A stretch of 64,000 nt of DNA from Mytilus galloprovincialis (GCF_965363235.1 NC_134846.1:61431121-61495120); one strand, 5' to 3'. Numbered from the stretch's first letter, positions 12,090-24,715 are shown. Notes: a model not told the origin generated them from the letters alone. Translations and numbers: made by a program.

Positions 12090-12344
12090 TTAGTCCTTGA
12101 AATATTTTCCTAGACAGAGACCTTCTCTGCACTGTTGGCACCAAGTTCTAACCTTCCGGTTATGACAGGAAACACAATTCCTTCTCTTTCTCCCAGGGAT
12201 TTCAAAGAGGAAATGCTCTGAGGTTGCTCTACTAGTCATACCTTCTCCATTCCTACCCAAAGCTCTATGCTGAATTGTATGGTCCCCAACTAAGCTAGTC
12301 ACAATTTCCTGTTGAAACTGAAGATGGGTTAACTTTCTACCCAA
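12090..12344 (-). pseudogene. piggyBac transposase C-terminal cysteine-rich domain, orphan
   Basis: 84 codons: LTHLQFQQEIVTSL, then FEIPGRKRRNCVSCHNRKVR and WCQQCREGLC. This is the C-terminal zinc-binding (RING-like) region of piggyBac transposases, which comes after the catalytic DDD domain. No catalytic domain lies beside it on this strand. It probably comes from the same subfamily as the pseudogene at 52.3-55.3 kb, whose preserved part stops just before this domain. Confidence 0.75.
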
Positions 12345-12839
12345 GAGGAATGATCTCTTGTGTCAAATATATGCATTCACTGTAAGCAGGAATAGTATAA
12401 AATATATATAGCAACATAAATAGTAGTTTTGAATTCTTTGGAAATATTTTACATAATTAAGTTTTAACTGTGAAAAAAAGGCCAAAGATCGTTTCAGCGA
12501 TTACGTCATTGTGTGGCTGCCGTACAGTGACATTTGGACTTTATGAGCCAGAACAACATTGTACATGAAATGTATCTCAGTTGTCAACTTTTTTATATCA
12601 TAAAACGCGCCCTAAAACTTGTTTAAACCCGCCATATTCTTCCTGTGCCTGTCCCAAACCAGTGCCGGTAGTTCAGTGGTTGTTGTTATAGTTCATGTTT
12701 TTCATATTTGTTTTTAGTAAACTGTTTTGTTATAATTTATGCCGATATTTTTCTCAATTGAATTGTTTCAAATTTTCATGTCGAGGTCTTTTATAGCCGA
12801 CCTTACGGTACGTTTTTTCCCCTTATAACTCAATTTATA

Positions 12840-13200
12840 TATTAACATGTGACACTTGTGGCATTCAGTATGTGGGAGAAACAATGGACAAATTTAATAT
12901 TCGGCTCAATAAACATCGTTCATCGTACAAAACCAACAAAAACTGTCCTCTCACAAGACATCTTCGTTCAACGAAACATGCTTTTGATAATGTTACTTTC
13001 CAAATTATAGAAGTCAACACCGAGTGGGACACCACGGCGCGAAGGAGAAGAGAAAACTTTTGGATCCACCAACTCCACACTTAAGAACCTGATGGTCTTA
13101 ACGAAAAAGACGATAAAAAGATACAGGAAAGAGAAAGAATAATTTAAAACAAAGCATCGTCCTTTTTATCCCGTAATATTGGCCAATGGACGTTGCTAAC
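12840..13200 (+). pseudogene. GIY-YIG endonuclease domain of a Penelope-like element
   Basis: Reading from 12848: C-D-T-C-G-I-Q-Y-V-G-E-T, then FNIRLNKHRSSY, then RRRRENFWIHQLHT and a TAA at 13082 where a Leu is expected. The frame continues past the stop with EPDGLNEKDDKK. GIxYVGET with the downstream R-x3-H and a late Glu is the GIY-YIG nuclease signature found C-terminal to RT in Penelope-like elements. A CxxC precedes it. The RT part is absent. Confidence 0.75.
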
Positions 13201-13225
13201 TTCAACTACCAATTATGTATTTTCA

Positions 13226-13395
13226 AGGCAGCTAAATCCAAGTGCAACATATACATTAAGCTGCAAAATTTTCTTATTTTCAAGGCAGCTAAATTCAAGT
13301 GCAACATAGACATTGAGCTGCAAAATTTTCTTATTTTCAAGGCAGCTAAGTGCAACATATACATTGAGCTGCAAAAGTTTCTTATCATCTACATC
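13226..13395. repeat. Minisatellite, 3 x 51-57 bp
   Basis: Three tandem units start AAGGCAGCTAA at 13226, 13283 and 13340 and contain AAGTGCAACATA and GAGCTGCAAAA. The third unit is shortened. Overlapping repetitive reading frames on both strands are by-products of the repeat. It sits just after the GIY-YIG fragment, in the tail of that element. Confidence 0.8.
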
Positions 13396-13734
13396 CGATT
13401 TCACCTGGATAGATGCACGCTTGATAAAGCTAGTTGGTCTAGCGAAATATTGCGTTTATTTTCATCGTTTTGTAAATATTTTAAACATTCTTATATTTAC
13501 ATGTATGTAAATAGTGTGTTAAAATTACATTGTTAGGCAATCTATAATGTTATGTGTGTAATTGAATTAATTTCTGTACTGATTAATCCACACTCCCATA
13601 GATTTGTATGTCATGTGCTGCTATTTGTAGGCACTTGTATATTTATATAAATACGTATATAAACTAGTATCTCAATTGTTTGTAAAACAATTGAAAGGTC
13701 TTTCCTGTAAAAGAGATGTTTTCGTAATGTACTT

Positions 13735-14260
13735 TGTACGACCTTTCGTTTGATATACGACAAGCATACCTTCTGAAACTTTTCACTTTTTACACTTAAT
13801 GACCTCATCCGCCTACATTTTTTGAGACCGGAAGTATGATATATGTAACACAGGGTAGATGAGCTTTCATTTGATATGCGACAACGCCATGTTCTAAAAA
13901 AAGTTTGATTTTTGCACTTAATAACCCCATCCAACCAATTTTTGGAGGTCGGGAATTTGATATTTCAAATGTACACACCATGACCTTTTATTTGATATAC
14001 AACAACCCAATCGTAAAAGAATTTTTTTTTACACTCAATGACCCCATCCAACCAATTTTTAGGGGACGTCAATTTGATATTTGAAATGTACGCTTTATGT
14101 TCTTTCATTTGATATGCGACAACCTTACCATCTGACAAATTTGAATTTTTGCACTAAATGACCCCACCCTTCCCCCTGGGATGAAAAAGGGATTTAAAAT
14201 TTTCATTTTTAAATAGAGTTTATTAAGACCTTCAATTCGATATATCAGATGGCCCCATTT
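13735..14260. repeat. Diverged tandem repeat, about 118-120 bp x 4-5
   Basis: Units start near 13739, 13859, 13980, 14098 and 14218, each with TTTCATTTGATATGCGACAA-like sequence followed by a CCCCATCCAACCAATTTTT block and AATTTGATATTT. Units differ by many substitutions, so the array is old. Confidence 0.75.
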
Positions 14261-14652
14261 GACAAATTGCCAAAAATGATGCAATATCAACTATATAAAT
14301 AGAACTTATGAAACTTACAAAGTCAATGCAAAACATGAAAATTTCAAAATGATTTTTTGGTGTTTTTTTTTCCATGGAATGTTTTTGGTATTTGGTCAAA
14401 CATATAACTATGTGAACCTCTTGAATTTCTTAAACATTTTAAGTGGTAAGCTGTTGTTGATTCAGAAATACATGCCGCCGCTTGCAAAATTTCAAACTGC
14501 ATTATCTCTAAAACGACAATAGATATCTCAAATCTGTTAAATGGTAAATGATCTACAGTTAAAGGACAACATTATAGAAAAAGAATTTGGACAATTTCAA
14601 AGTTCACCAAGGTCACAATTAATCATCAAATATATGATGCAATACCAAACTT

Positions 14653-15152
14653 GAGAACCGGAAGTCGTAGAGACATGGGACTATCACCATTCAACTCAGG
14701 ACCACTTGACCTTTCAAATATCACAATGTCAAGGTCATAGTATAATGTGAAGGTCATAATGTGAAGGTGAAATTTCATCATGACCTGACATTGGCCTCAA
14801 ATTGAAGGTCTTGAATTACTGATCACCTTTGCAGTTTGTAGTAGGTTGATATCTGTTACCTTTAACAGATATACACAAAATACTATACTTTTAAGAATCA
14901 TCCCGTTGTAACTTTTGAACAGACGGTCGGACATTTTTGGGCTTATTATATAAAATGTAGAGCTCGTCGAGAGGAACATTTTATACGCTGTATGTAGGCA
15001 GCAAAGTCTTATCGTGTTCCTAATATGTAAGCTTGAAATTGCAGCGTAATTTTTTTTGCACTCTGTGACCTTTGACCTTGGGTGCATATTAAAGGTCACA
15101 TGAATTGAAGATTATTGGTGAAGGTCCCAAGTCTCTACGACTTCCGGTTCTC
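14653..15152. mobile_element. 500-bp TIR element
   Basis: GAGAACCGGAAGTCGTAGAG at 14653 is inverted at 15125-15152. The interior carries several AAGGTCA/TGACCTT repeats and no transposase. Likely a MITE. Confidence 0.6.
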
Positions 15153-15189
15153 GAAATAGATTTTTTCTAAAACTGTGTACAATTTTTCA

Positions 15190-15701
15190 AGGGAAATAAC
15201 TCCTTATAAGGGTTAATAACAAAATGATTGTATATGTACATTAACATTTCCATCTGTTCCTGTACATGTTGCCGTTTTCAAATCGATTCTATCTCTAATA
15301 CTTTTTGAGAAAAATGCAAAGGAAATAAATTGTTTCAAGGGGATATAACTCTCATAGGGGACGATGAAATCCCATTCAGCCTCATATAGTAATACATCAT
15401 GATGAGATGTACCTATTGTCCAAATAAGGTCATGATATCTTTAAAAACAACGAGGGGGTGGGGCTATGTTGAAAAAAATCAATAAAAGGGAGGTAACTTC
15501 TTAAGGGGATGATGAAATGCTTAACAATGTCATATGGTAATACTTCATGATGAGGTCTATCGATGGTCAATATTTGGTATTCATAACTTCAAAAGAAACA
15601 AGATGCAAGCATGTCAAAAAAATGTTGGAAGAAAAAAAAGAAAAAGAAAAAAAAACATTAGAAAAACAATAAGGTCTTTCCTCGGGAAGAGGAAAGACCT
15701 T
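15190..15701. repeat. Diverged direct repeats ending in a perfect hairpin
   Basis: Segments with AAGGGAAATAACTCC, GGGGATATAACTCT and GGGAGGTAACTTC followed by GATGATGAAAT and TCATGATGAGRT recur about every 140-150 bp. The block ends in a hairpin with 13-bp perfect arms, AAGGTCTTTCCTC (15671-15683) and its complement (15689-15701), around 5 nt. Confidence 0.55.
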
Positions 15702-15762
15702 AATTATTATTGTATTATAAATAACTTTAATAATACTCTAACCACAAGCAGTCAATAAAAGA

Positions 15763-15948
15763 TTAATAATTTTTTTTCCATAGTTTCACTGAACGTATGT
15801 CTGGATCATACACTGATAAAAGTTGATCTTCTTTTAAATCTACTCCTCCCATGTTTACATTGTAAGTATGGACAACTCCCGGAGCGACCTTTTCCTTTCC
15901 CTTAGAATTTGATGCAGTTTCCAACCTTGCAATAAAAATAACTATCAA
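15763..15948 (-). pseudogene. piggyBac transposase fragment around the third catalytic Asp
   Basis: It reads TYNVNMGGVDLKEDQLLSVY, then RSVKLWKKN and a stop. NMGGVD is the motif holding the third Asp of the piggyBac DDD triad, followed by the usual D-Q and K-x-W-K-K. A plausible acceptor (TTTATTGCAAG) lies before RLETASNS. The rest of the gene is not nearby, so it is an isolated exon or truncated copy. Confidence 0.75.
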
Positions 15949-16659
15949 ATCAGATTTCTAATAGAATATAACTCTACTTTTATATTATAGATTTGAATTC
16001 CCTATATTTCCTTCAGCAGAAAATTATCATCCATCACCATTGTTATCATCGCCAATTATCATAGTTGTTGTTGTTGTTTACTTTTTCTTTCATTTCTACA
16101 ACTATTACTGTTATCACACATATTATTCTTATTAAAATTACTATTACTATTTTCGGAACACTCTATACATCGAATTACAAAATTATTTAAACTTCATTAT
16201 TATGAAAAAATATGAAGGTTATTAGGCAGCTTATCTATATATAGCTTAAATGAACATAACAAACCTGCAATGATCATGCAACCTGCAATGATGATGTAAG
16301 AAATCGCACCTGTCGACGATCAGACCAATGAATTGCCAGTATATTTCCCTGCTTCTTAGCATTTACCGTTCCTTTAGGGTTTTTTAACGTTTTAAAACTT
16401 AACCCTTTCAATGCCAAGACCAAATTTCAAAATTGCCAAGACGTTAGAAACGTAACAATGTTACGACGTCACCGATAATTTCAGATTTTCAACGTTGACG
16501 TTCCTATCGATTTTGTTACTCTTTCGCCATGCATAGGACGCCTACTATTTATCATTGCATGCTGCGGCGATTCAGGATGGTTGGATATATACATGTACGT
16601 AGGAGGAGGAGCAATTACCATTAGGAATAAAGAAATTCTAACCGTTTTATTGTCAGTCA

Positions 16660-17140
16660 TTTGACGTATTTACCACATCTTCTTTTATTGATCATAGACG
16701 TATGTACCACGTCTCCTTTTATTTATCATAGACGTATTTACCAAATCTCCTTTTATTAAAAATAGACGTATGTACTACATCTCCTTTTATTTATCATAGA
16801 CGTATGTACCACGTCTACTTTTATTTATCATAAACGTATGTACCACATCTCCTTTTATTTATCATAGACGTATGTATCACAACTCCTTTTATTTATCATA
16901 GACGTATACATGTACCACATATCCTCATACTTGACGTATTTACCACATCTCCTTTTATTTATCATAGACTTACATGTATGTACCACGTCTCCTTTTATTT
17001 ATCATAAACGTATGTACCACATCTCCTTTTATTTATCATAGACGTATGTATCACATCTCCTTTTATTTATCATAGACGTATACATGTACCACATATCCTT
17101 TTATTCATACTTCACGTATTTGCCACATCTCCTTTTTTTA
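16660..17140. repeat. 34-bp minisatellite, about 14 units
   Basis: The unit holds CATAGACGTATGTACCAC and TCTCCTTTTATTTAT in a 34-bp period. Some units carry GTATACATGTACCACATATC and a following CATACTT(G/C)ACGTATTT variant at about 16905 and 17085, giving a higher-order period of about 180 bp. It lies just beyond the 3' end of the piggyBac exon at 17749. Confidence 0.8.
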
Positions 17141-17748
17141 TTCGTTTGTTTATGTGTCAATGCTAATGGTGTTTTTTTTATCGCATGATTGCATGGCTAA
17201 TAAAAATTCTATACAAGAACAGAAAGAAGATGTACACATAGTGATGTATGAAGAATAAAGTTGCAATTCAAAGAAATGCCAAATTCTACTAGAAAATTAT
17301 TATGAACTATGATCTTTCTTGTCTAATTTATGTTATTTTTAATTTCTTGTTTTGTACTTTTTTTCTCAATTGTGGCCTTCATTTTCACATGTGATGTATA
17401 AAATAACATCATGCAACAGCTGGTAAACTGATCACTAAAGATGTATCAATATTAACATAATGTTTTGAATATTCACTGTAAAATTGAAAAACGTTCCCTG
17501 AATTATTTTGTGACGGTCAGTTATTTTTGTTGTTTTTTTTTATTTGTTGAGGAAAGTCAGAATTCCCCATCCGCGGGAGATCTTACATTTGGAAAAAGTG
17601 TTATTTAAGTTAACTGCCTTTTGGGTGGTTTTTTTTGTCAGTCTCTTGACAACTAATAACACTTGTTTATTTTAGAAATCCTTATTTTAAATAATAAAAT
17701 AAAATTTATAACATGTGACAATCTTTATTATTTGTAAATGTCAAAATG

Positions 17749-19051
17749 TTACTGCTCGTCGCACAGAACTAAATGTCGGTTGAAACACAAACTATGTATA
17801 CCGCGGAGACATCTACCACATTGTAATCTTGATCGCTTCCTTCTTCCGTTACTTCGATATGAACATACAACACAATCTTTCACTTTTCCGTTAGCTAATC
17901 TTCGAAGTTCTTGCTTTCGATTTCCTAACTGACCCGGAAATCGATCTCTCATGTGTTCCATTGACAAACTTTCAACTACCTCGTGATAGTGGACGAGGTT
18001 TGTTTGAGTTTTTTTTATAAAGAATGTATGCATTTATCATGAATCTTTGAAAAAGATTAAACATGAGTTTTTTCCACATTTTGACGGTTTTCCTTTCATC
18101 GTTGTAGAATGCTGTAAACATATCATTTCGATCGACTCCTCCCATATTTTTGCTATAACTTTCTATAGCGGTTGGTTTGCCATGAGGTGAAACTCCTGCT
18201 TTGCAAAATGTAGACACTAGGCGTACTGGTTTTCGTTTGTTTTGTCTGTATGCACATACTAATGTTTCTTGTCTTCTCATAAATACACATTCATCCGGAC
18301 GTAATTCTGGGGTTTTTATTCTTTGTGGCATTGGTCGGTTACTTCTCAAATTTCCAGTCATAAATGTCCTACTCAAAAGCAGTTCTGATGCTAGTGATAG
18401 ACTAGAAAAAAAAAACTATCACAAAACACGTGGTATCCTTTATCAAATAAAACACTAACGTTCAGAAGACTTTTTACAACCATACTACTTTGGAGTTCTC
18501 CATCAGGCACAGGATCGAAACGACGACCTCTGTAAACAGTACTATGTATGAGATACCCGGATATAGATTCAACAAGCATCCAAAGTTTAATGCCAAATTT
18601 GTGACTTTTTGATGGTATATACTGTGTCATTACAGAGCGCGCACGTGTCCCAAGCAAAGACTCATCAATCAATAGGTTTCTTTCAGGTGTATACAGGTAT
18701 TTGGATCGCATGTTCAATGAATCAAGAATCGGCTTAAACTTGGCCGATGGGTCATATGTTGGATCGTTTCTGCCTGAAATTTTACGATTATCAACAACAT
18801 GTAAAAATTTTAGAATTAGTTGAAACCTGTTTCTTGGAAACATCTTTCTAAACCACTTGTATTCTTGTTTCCCTTTCTTCCAGTAGCACTGTAGTGTTGG
18901 TCTCTTATTCAGTCCCATATTGTAAATAGCGGCAAGAAACCCTTTGAATTCATTTATTGTAAGCGGCCCAGCCTTAATCCATTGGTGAACACGTGAATGT
19001 CTACATCTGTTGATCCTTTGCATGTTGGTTTTGATAAATGATCGGGCATAT
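17749..19051 (-). pseudogene. piggyBac transposase, main exon with two frameshifts
   Basis: The exon starts after TTTATATTTCAG (complement), completing an Arg codon, and reads RYARSFIKTNMQRINRCRHS. The catalytic Asp residues are all present: I-D-E-S-L-L (18664-18666), C-D-S-F-F (18418-18420) and M-G-G-V-D-R-N-D (18131-18133). A C-terminal Cys-rich domain follows (CVVCSYRSN, CGRCLRGIH) and ends at CDEQ. Two frame breaks exist. One is at a run of ten A (18406-18415) right after C-D-S-F-F; the other is at about 18000-18030 near LYKKNSNKP. Both are at or near homopolymers, so sequencing or assembly error is an alternative to true decay. It could act as a cut-and-paste transposase or a domesticated copy if intact. 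Probably exon 2, with exon 1 at 32977-33260. Confidence 0.85.
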
Positions 19052-19816
19052 CTGAAATATAAATGTCATAAGATTCGAAAAAAATATATACGCTAAATGA
19101 TGTAAAATAGTTTAACTGTAATTTTTTAAAAACAGAAATCAAAATATATTATCTGCATGCTTGTTATTTGAATTTTCGTTTTGTAATACTGCGCTGTATT
19201 TCTCAAGCTGTAATTACATTAATCAGTCCGGAATGCGGTTCGATAAAATTGCTCCCCTTGTTTATTTCGCTCTCCTGTCAAATCATGTAATTTCGCTACC
19301 TCCATTGGTAGACGCTACAACGATGGGTGTCGTCAAGAAAGGTACGATTAAAAGAATTAGCTAGAAATTAGACGATCACCATTGGTATAGGTGAGTTGTT
19401 TAATAGTTGTTGCTTTGGGATAAATGCATGTTTTCGATTTATTCATAATCAGGAATAGCTGGAAAGGAAAGAAACGTGTTGCTACGTGAACCCGGAAAGG
19501 CCGGGACGAATTTAAAAAAAAATCTAGAAACGATCGTTCTGGGTGTGCCACCTACACATTCAAACGTGTACACAAGCACAGTATTCCCTATCTATGTAAT
19601 GTGTTTTCATAATTATGTGATATAGGGCAAAAAAAGGTAGCAGCTTTTTGTATCTTGTTGTCAAGCATTTCCAGGGGAGATAATGTTATTTTTCACGGTG
19701 TGTTCGATAGGTTTGTTACATTGTAACATTATATAATAAACACTCATAAAGTGGATTAAAATAGCCTCCCACACTCAATTACCTGAATTTCAATTATTAT
19801 ATTTACCGTAGTGCTA

Positions 19817-20175
19817 TTATATAAGACTTCGGAGGTTCATATCACTTATATTCAACGTTTTTATATCGGATTTTTTTTTTACTATTGATGTTGAACGGTT
19901 CATAGTAAAAACAAATCCGATAAAACCGTTGAATGTAAATGATATGAATCTCAGAAGTCTTATATATTGTCCTTTAATATAAGACCGGAGGTTCATATCA
20001 TTTACATTCAACATTTTTTTATTGAATTTTTGTTTACTATCAATGTTGAACGGTTCAACGGTTCGATATTGGTAGTTAAAAAAAAATCCGATAAAAAATA
20101 ACGGTTCAACAATGATAGTAAAAAAAATCCGATAAACATGTTGAATGTAAATGAAATGAAACTCTGAAGTCTTAC
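19817..20175. mobile_element. Two tandem palindromic MITE-like units
   Basis: ATAAGACTTCGGAGGTTCAT (19821) is inverted at about 19943-19968, making a foldback unit. A second unit, from ATAAGACCGGAGGTTCATAT at about 19980, is inverted at about 20140-20172. Arms share ACATTCAAC and AATCCGATAAA. No ORF. Confidence 0.65.
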
Positions 20176-20179
20176 ATTA

Positions 20180-22095
20180 TAGGACTATCGTTTATTAGTT
20201 CTTTATCCTGACTAAATGTTTTTTGTGTATATTACAAAAAAAAGGGGGGGGGGCTTTTTAAAACACCAAAAAAACCTTAACAATCCTACAATATCTGTTT
20301 ACAGAATGAGAGAGATATTTCGTATTATAAAACTAATTTTTCTCACATGTTTGTTTGATAAGTTGAAAATACAGACAAATGTATAGTACGTATATCCATC
20401 CCCTCTTTTTCAATTCATTAGTTCAAGATACAGCTCTGAAGAATATGCAATAACCTACATTTTTCTAACATGTGAAGACCAATGAAAACATTTGATATGA
20501 TTTGAAAACATGGCCAATTAAGTAGGAACTATGAGTTCCGTAGACATAAATTATAATTCAACATTTTCGATTTATATTTTGCTTTATTTCATATTCTAGT
20601 ATATTTAATAACATGTTTATATTTTGTGATGCATCTGATGTATAAATCCAGTGGAAGATCCGGGAAAGAGCTCTTAGTTCTGATCCGTTTGTACGGGGAA
20701 CATGTGGTTGCAACCCCCTCTTTAATTACCTGTTCGATTTTTATGTTTGCAGTGTCGAAAAGGGAGATAGACAACAGTTTTATCAAGAAGTTATGTGAAA
20801 GTTCTGCTATACATCTGACAGTCAGGAATTATTCTGAAATACACATGTCGACCAGAGGCATAGAACAGAGAGGAGAGGTTTTAACATACCAGATGCTTAT
20901 CTGAGATTCCAATTTGAACTAAAGAAAGCAATATATAAAGATATGTAGGAGAAATAATCTATATGAATAAAGTTATGCCACAAAAGGAATTTGTTTTTTT
21001 ATATACAGAATTTGTCAAACGTATCCATAACAGAAGAGATTTGAATGCATCCTTCATAGCCTTGTAATACTGATGGTAATAATTTATATAATTTCTGGGA
21101 TGATATAGCAGTGTCATGGGTTTCCCCTTTCTCCTTCTTCAAAGAACTTGATCATCTGAACCCTTCTTTTTTTTTAAATTGGAGCAAGAACAGTTAAACG
21201 AGCATATGCTTAATTTTCGTTATCTTTTAGAATCATCATTTTTTTTAAAAATAAAACAGGTTGTACATTCTACATAAAATATGCTAGTCAACCGTTAATG
21301 TTAACACCCAAAAAAGGTCTTTAAATTAGTATATTCATTTTTCAACTTACAAAATATGTCAAAGGTTTAAGCATCCCAAACATTACCATGTGACTTGAAT
21401 TTTTGATTTGTCAATATCAAGCAAACTCAATATTTCCCATAACATCATAATAGTTCTGTTTTTATTATTAAAACAACAAAGGAATAACTCTTGTACAAAA
21501 CTGCAGCAGATTATCAAAAACTGTCTAGTAAGTAAAATTTTAACCCAAGTCGCTGCTCTTTTAAGCACCGTCTTAGCAACGGCTTGGTTGATTGTAAGTG
21601 TTTGGTGCAAAGACTGAAGACTTGAAGGCTTTCGTCGGAAAAATATGTTTGATTAAACATAGGGAATCACTGAAGCATGACTGGAGCGGGCTCCCCTTAG
21701 CTCAGTCAGCCCCCCCCCCCCCCTTAATATAAAATTCTGGATCCGCCACTGAATATTGGTTTGAACAGTGCGATGGAAGTCTTCAAATGTATAAAAAAAA
21801 AATGAAAGTCTTTGTGCTGGCTATTTACATACGGGAACGAAAATTTAACTTCAAATTGTGAAAAAGAGTGAGGGGTAAGATTCATTAAAAAAAAAATATC
21901 GTCTGATCCAAAATTCTTTCGAAAAAATATTGTTGTCAGGCAAAATTTAAAACCAGAAAAATTATTATGAATTCTGATCTTCTAAAACCTTATAGTGTTA
22001 AGTTTTGAAAAAAAATATTTGATTGGTGGAGGCGAACAATAAATGGTCGCGCTCAGACAAGAAAACCATACCCCCTTTAAAGTTAAATGATTAAC
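20180..22095. other. No gene recognised
   Basis: AT-rich DNA with homopolymer runs (G8 near 20246, C13-14 near 21711). Short ORFs on both strands overlap each other and look like chance. GGATCCGCCACTG at about 21740 is a fragment common in invertebrate repeats. Confidence 0.4.
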
Positions 22096-22319
22096 CTACT
22101 TCCTTGTTGATGGATTGTTTCCTGGCTTGCTTTGGTAGAGTATTGTTGCATGTTTCACATTCGAGTAATACATATACGCATGTGCAGAACATGAAATATG
22201 AAGACACCGGTGTACTACTATAGTACTTGACTTGTAATAGTGAGCATGTATGAGAAAAATAGAGTGAGCCAATTGTAAGATGCTATAAGATAGACTAACA
22301 TGAATGTGTCCATAGTACA

Positions 22320-22555
22320 CGGATGCCCCACTCGCACTATCATTTTACATGTTCAGTGGACCGTGAAATTGAGGTCAATACTTTAATTTGGCGTTAAAAT
22401 TAGAAAGATCATATCATAGGGAACATGTGTACTAAGTTTCAAGTTGATTGGACTTCAACTTCATCAAAAACTACCTTGACCAAAAACTTTAACCTGAAGC
22501 GGGACGAACGGACGCACAGACCAGAAAACATAATGCCTCTCTACTATCGTGGGGC
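22320..22555 (-). repeat. Inverted partner of 24352-24612
   Basis: Shared blocks in inverse order are GGGGCAATAA, the CAGACC end, AACCTGAAGCGGGAC, TTGATTGGACTTCAA, GTGGACCGTGAAA and ACGGATGCC. Some 1.8 kb lies between the two copies, so they could pair as a large stem-loop. The family looks common in bivalves. Confidence 0.7.
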
Positions 22556-23339
22556 AATAAAAATGTATCGAAAATATAGCACAAAAAAAATCATGAAATA
22601 ACTCAGTGCAATCCCAATCTAAGATGCAAACACATCCACTGCAATCAACAAATAAGACGCAAATAGTCACAAGAATTTTTAAAAAAAAAATCCATTCGCG
22701 GGCAACTACCGACTTATTATACTGTATGATCGAACACGAACATAGCCAAAATATAACACCAAAGAAATAAGACGGCAAACTAAATTACAAGAAATTGCAA
22801 GATCAATAAATGATGTATAAAAAATAATTCCGAACGACAATTGGTTAACACAAACGAAAGGAATACAACGATATAAATATATGCAACTTCACAATGATCA
22901 ACCAATCCGGGTTACTGTATAACTAAGATGTAACAAAATGCGTAACAATAGCAACTGGCACTTCCGCTAGGTGGCGTCCCAAGTCAATCAATAAATAAAT
23001 CACAAATGGCGACCTTGATTGACATGGTAATTTATACGGGGATATATGAAAAGTCCTCTTTCCGAATGTTCCGAACGTATTCAAATTTCATAAAAAGAAT
23101 GCCCAAATAAGGCGTATATATGCGTTAACAATCATAAGACACACCTTTTCATTGATTAAAAGCAACGTGAAGTGGAAATTTTGTAGAATAATTAAATTTT
23201 AAATAATATACGGTAAATCGACGATCATTATTCACAAAATCAATATTAATTTTATATATTTTCAAATGATATAACAGTCCTTTTTTGTCGTTTTTCATAT
23301 GTATTTTGTGAAAATAAAACTGCGAAAATTTAATGAGGG

Positions 23340-23427
23340 GAGATAATTCCGGCGAAATCATACTTCCGGTTTTCTGAGCAGACGACAGAACTGACTCCTG
23401 AAATTGAAGTTGAAGTTGTTTTTATCG
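23340..23427 (+). promoter_or_regulatory. Candidate TATA-less promoter and noncoding first exon
   Basis: A locally CpG-richer stretch with an ACTTCCGG ETS-type site (23362-23369) and TTCCGGCG (23348) precedes a short segment ending at a consensus donor, ATCG followed by GTAAGT (23428). A 5' untranslated exon spliced to 24716 would fit the gene that follows. Inference only; transcript data would decide. Confidence 0.4.
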
Positions 23428-24351
23428 GTAAGTAGCCATTCAGGGCCATTATATTAACTTTTAACAGACACATGATATCATACTTAAGTGTTAATTATAG
23501 ATTATACCACTACTACTTGTGTTGAAGCGTGAAATTATCACACTGAAAGTGAAATGATTTTGAAATTGAAAATGAAATTTGAATATCCTTCTTTGGAATG
23601 GAACACAGGCACTAGACGTTTTGGCCATAGTAATAAAATATTAGCAATGGGAAGAAAATAATATATATTGCCAATATTTTAGTACTATTAGTATTACAGA
23701 ACGACAAGTGCCAGTGCTTGGAATTATGCTCCATCTTAACTGCTCCTTAAGGGTGAAGTTTAAATCATGTTGTTTATTTACTATAGTATTATGTATTATG
23801 TTTTAGATTTATGAGTTTGACTATCCCTTTGGTATCTTCCGTCCCTCTTTTATGTATAAAGTATAGTATACTGTATAGTTCTTATATTATAACACAATAA
23901 ATAATGTTACAGTGCAGCATGTTCAGCTACACACACTGACAGTGACACAGTTACAATGACACATGTTGATAGTTTTAAATTATTTTACATTCATGATCCT
24001 GATTCGCACACATACAATGATACATGTACATGCATGTTGGTTAGTAATTTAAATTACACTTAAATCATTGTCTGAAAAAGACCTTGAATTGGATGAGAAT
24101 TATTGTTTTGCCATCTCTTCTGTATTGAATTAATGAGGATAGGTAAAGGGTTATGTTTTGCCATATTTATTTCATTGATTCACTGAAAAAAAGCAACAGA
24201 AGCAATGTGCAAATATTTTATTTTTCGTTCATCATGATATTGCAACGTTTTGCATGTAACTGACATATTAAGTACTTCTAGTAGCAACTAGCTCATATTT
24301 TCACATGTTAAAACCTGAAATAGATGTTTATTATGAGTATGATAATCTTAT

Positions 24352-24612
24352 TATGCCCCATATATGGGCATTATGTATCTGGTCTGTGCGTCCGTCCATT
24401 CGTTCGTCTGTCCCGCTTCAGGTTAAAGTTTTGATTAAAGTTTTTGGATGAAATTGAAGTCCAATCAACTTGAAACTGAGTACACATGTTTCCTGTGATA
24501 TATGATATTTCTAATTTTAATGCCAAATTACAGATTTCCCCCGCCCCCCATTTTCACGGTCCACTGAACATAGGACATGATAGTGCGGATGAGGCATCCG
24601 TGTACTGGGGAC
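24352..24612 (+). repeat. Inverted partner of 22320-22555
   Basis: It starts GCCCCATATATGGGC and contains CCCGCTTCAGGTTAAAG, GAAGTCCAATCAACTTGAAA, CACGGTCCACTGAACAT and GAGGCATCCGTGTAC, matching the upstream inverted copy with a C-rich insertion (CCCCCGCCCCCC at about 24537). It ends just before exon 2 of the two-ORF gene. Confidence 0.7.
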
Positions 24613-24715
24613 ACATTCTTTTTTTTAATTGTATGTCAAATAACTTGAGGGTTTTTTTACTCTCATTTCATGTTTGAGGTATCAGTAAACTGTGGACACA
24701 TTTTTTTGTTTTCAG

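Noticed and set aside
13206..13536. Overlapping ORFs with repeated FKAAK-type or ALEF-type peptides, as a repeat protein
   Set aside because: They are open on both strands across a 57-bp minisatellite (a multiple of three), so openness is expected by chance.
16398..16420. TTAA followed by CCCTTTCAATGCC as the end of the piggyBac element at 17.7-19 kb
   Set aside because: It looks like a piggyBac terminus beside TTAA, but I could not find the inverted partner beyond either exon, so it is not listed as a feature.
20626..20904. 92-codon ORF as a gene
   Set aside because: No motif, and an antisense ORF overlaps it. The CCAGTGGAAGATCCGGGAAA block resembles repeat sequence.
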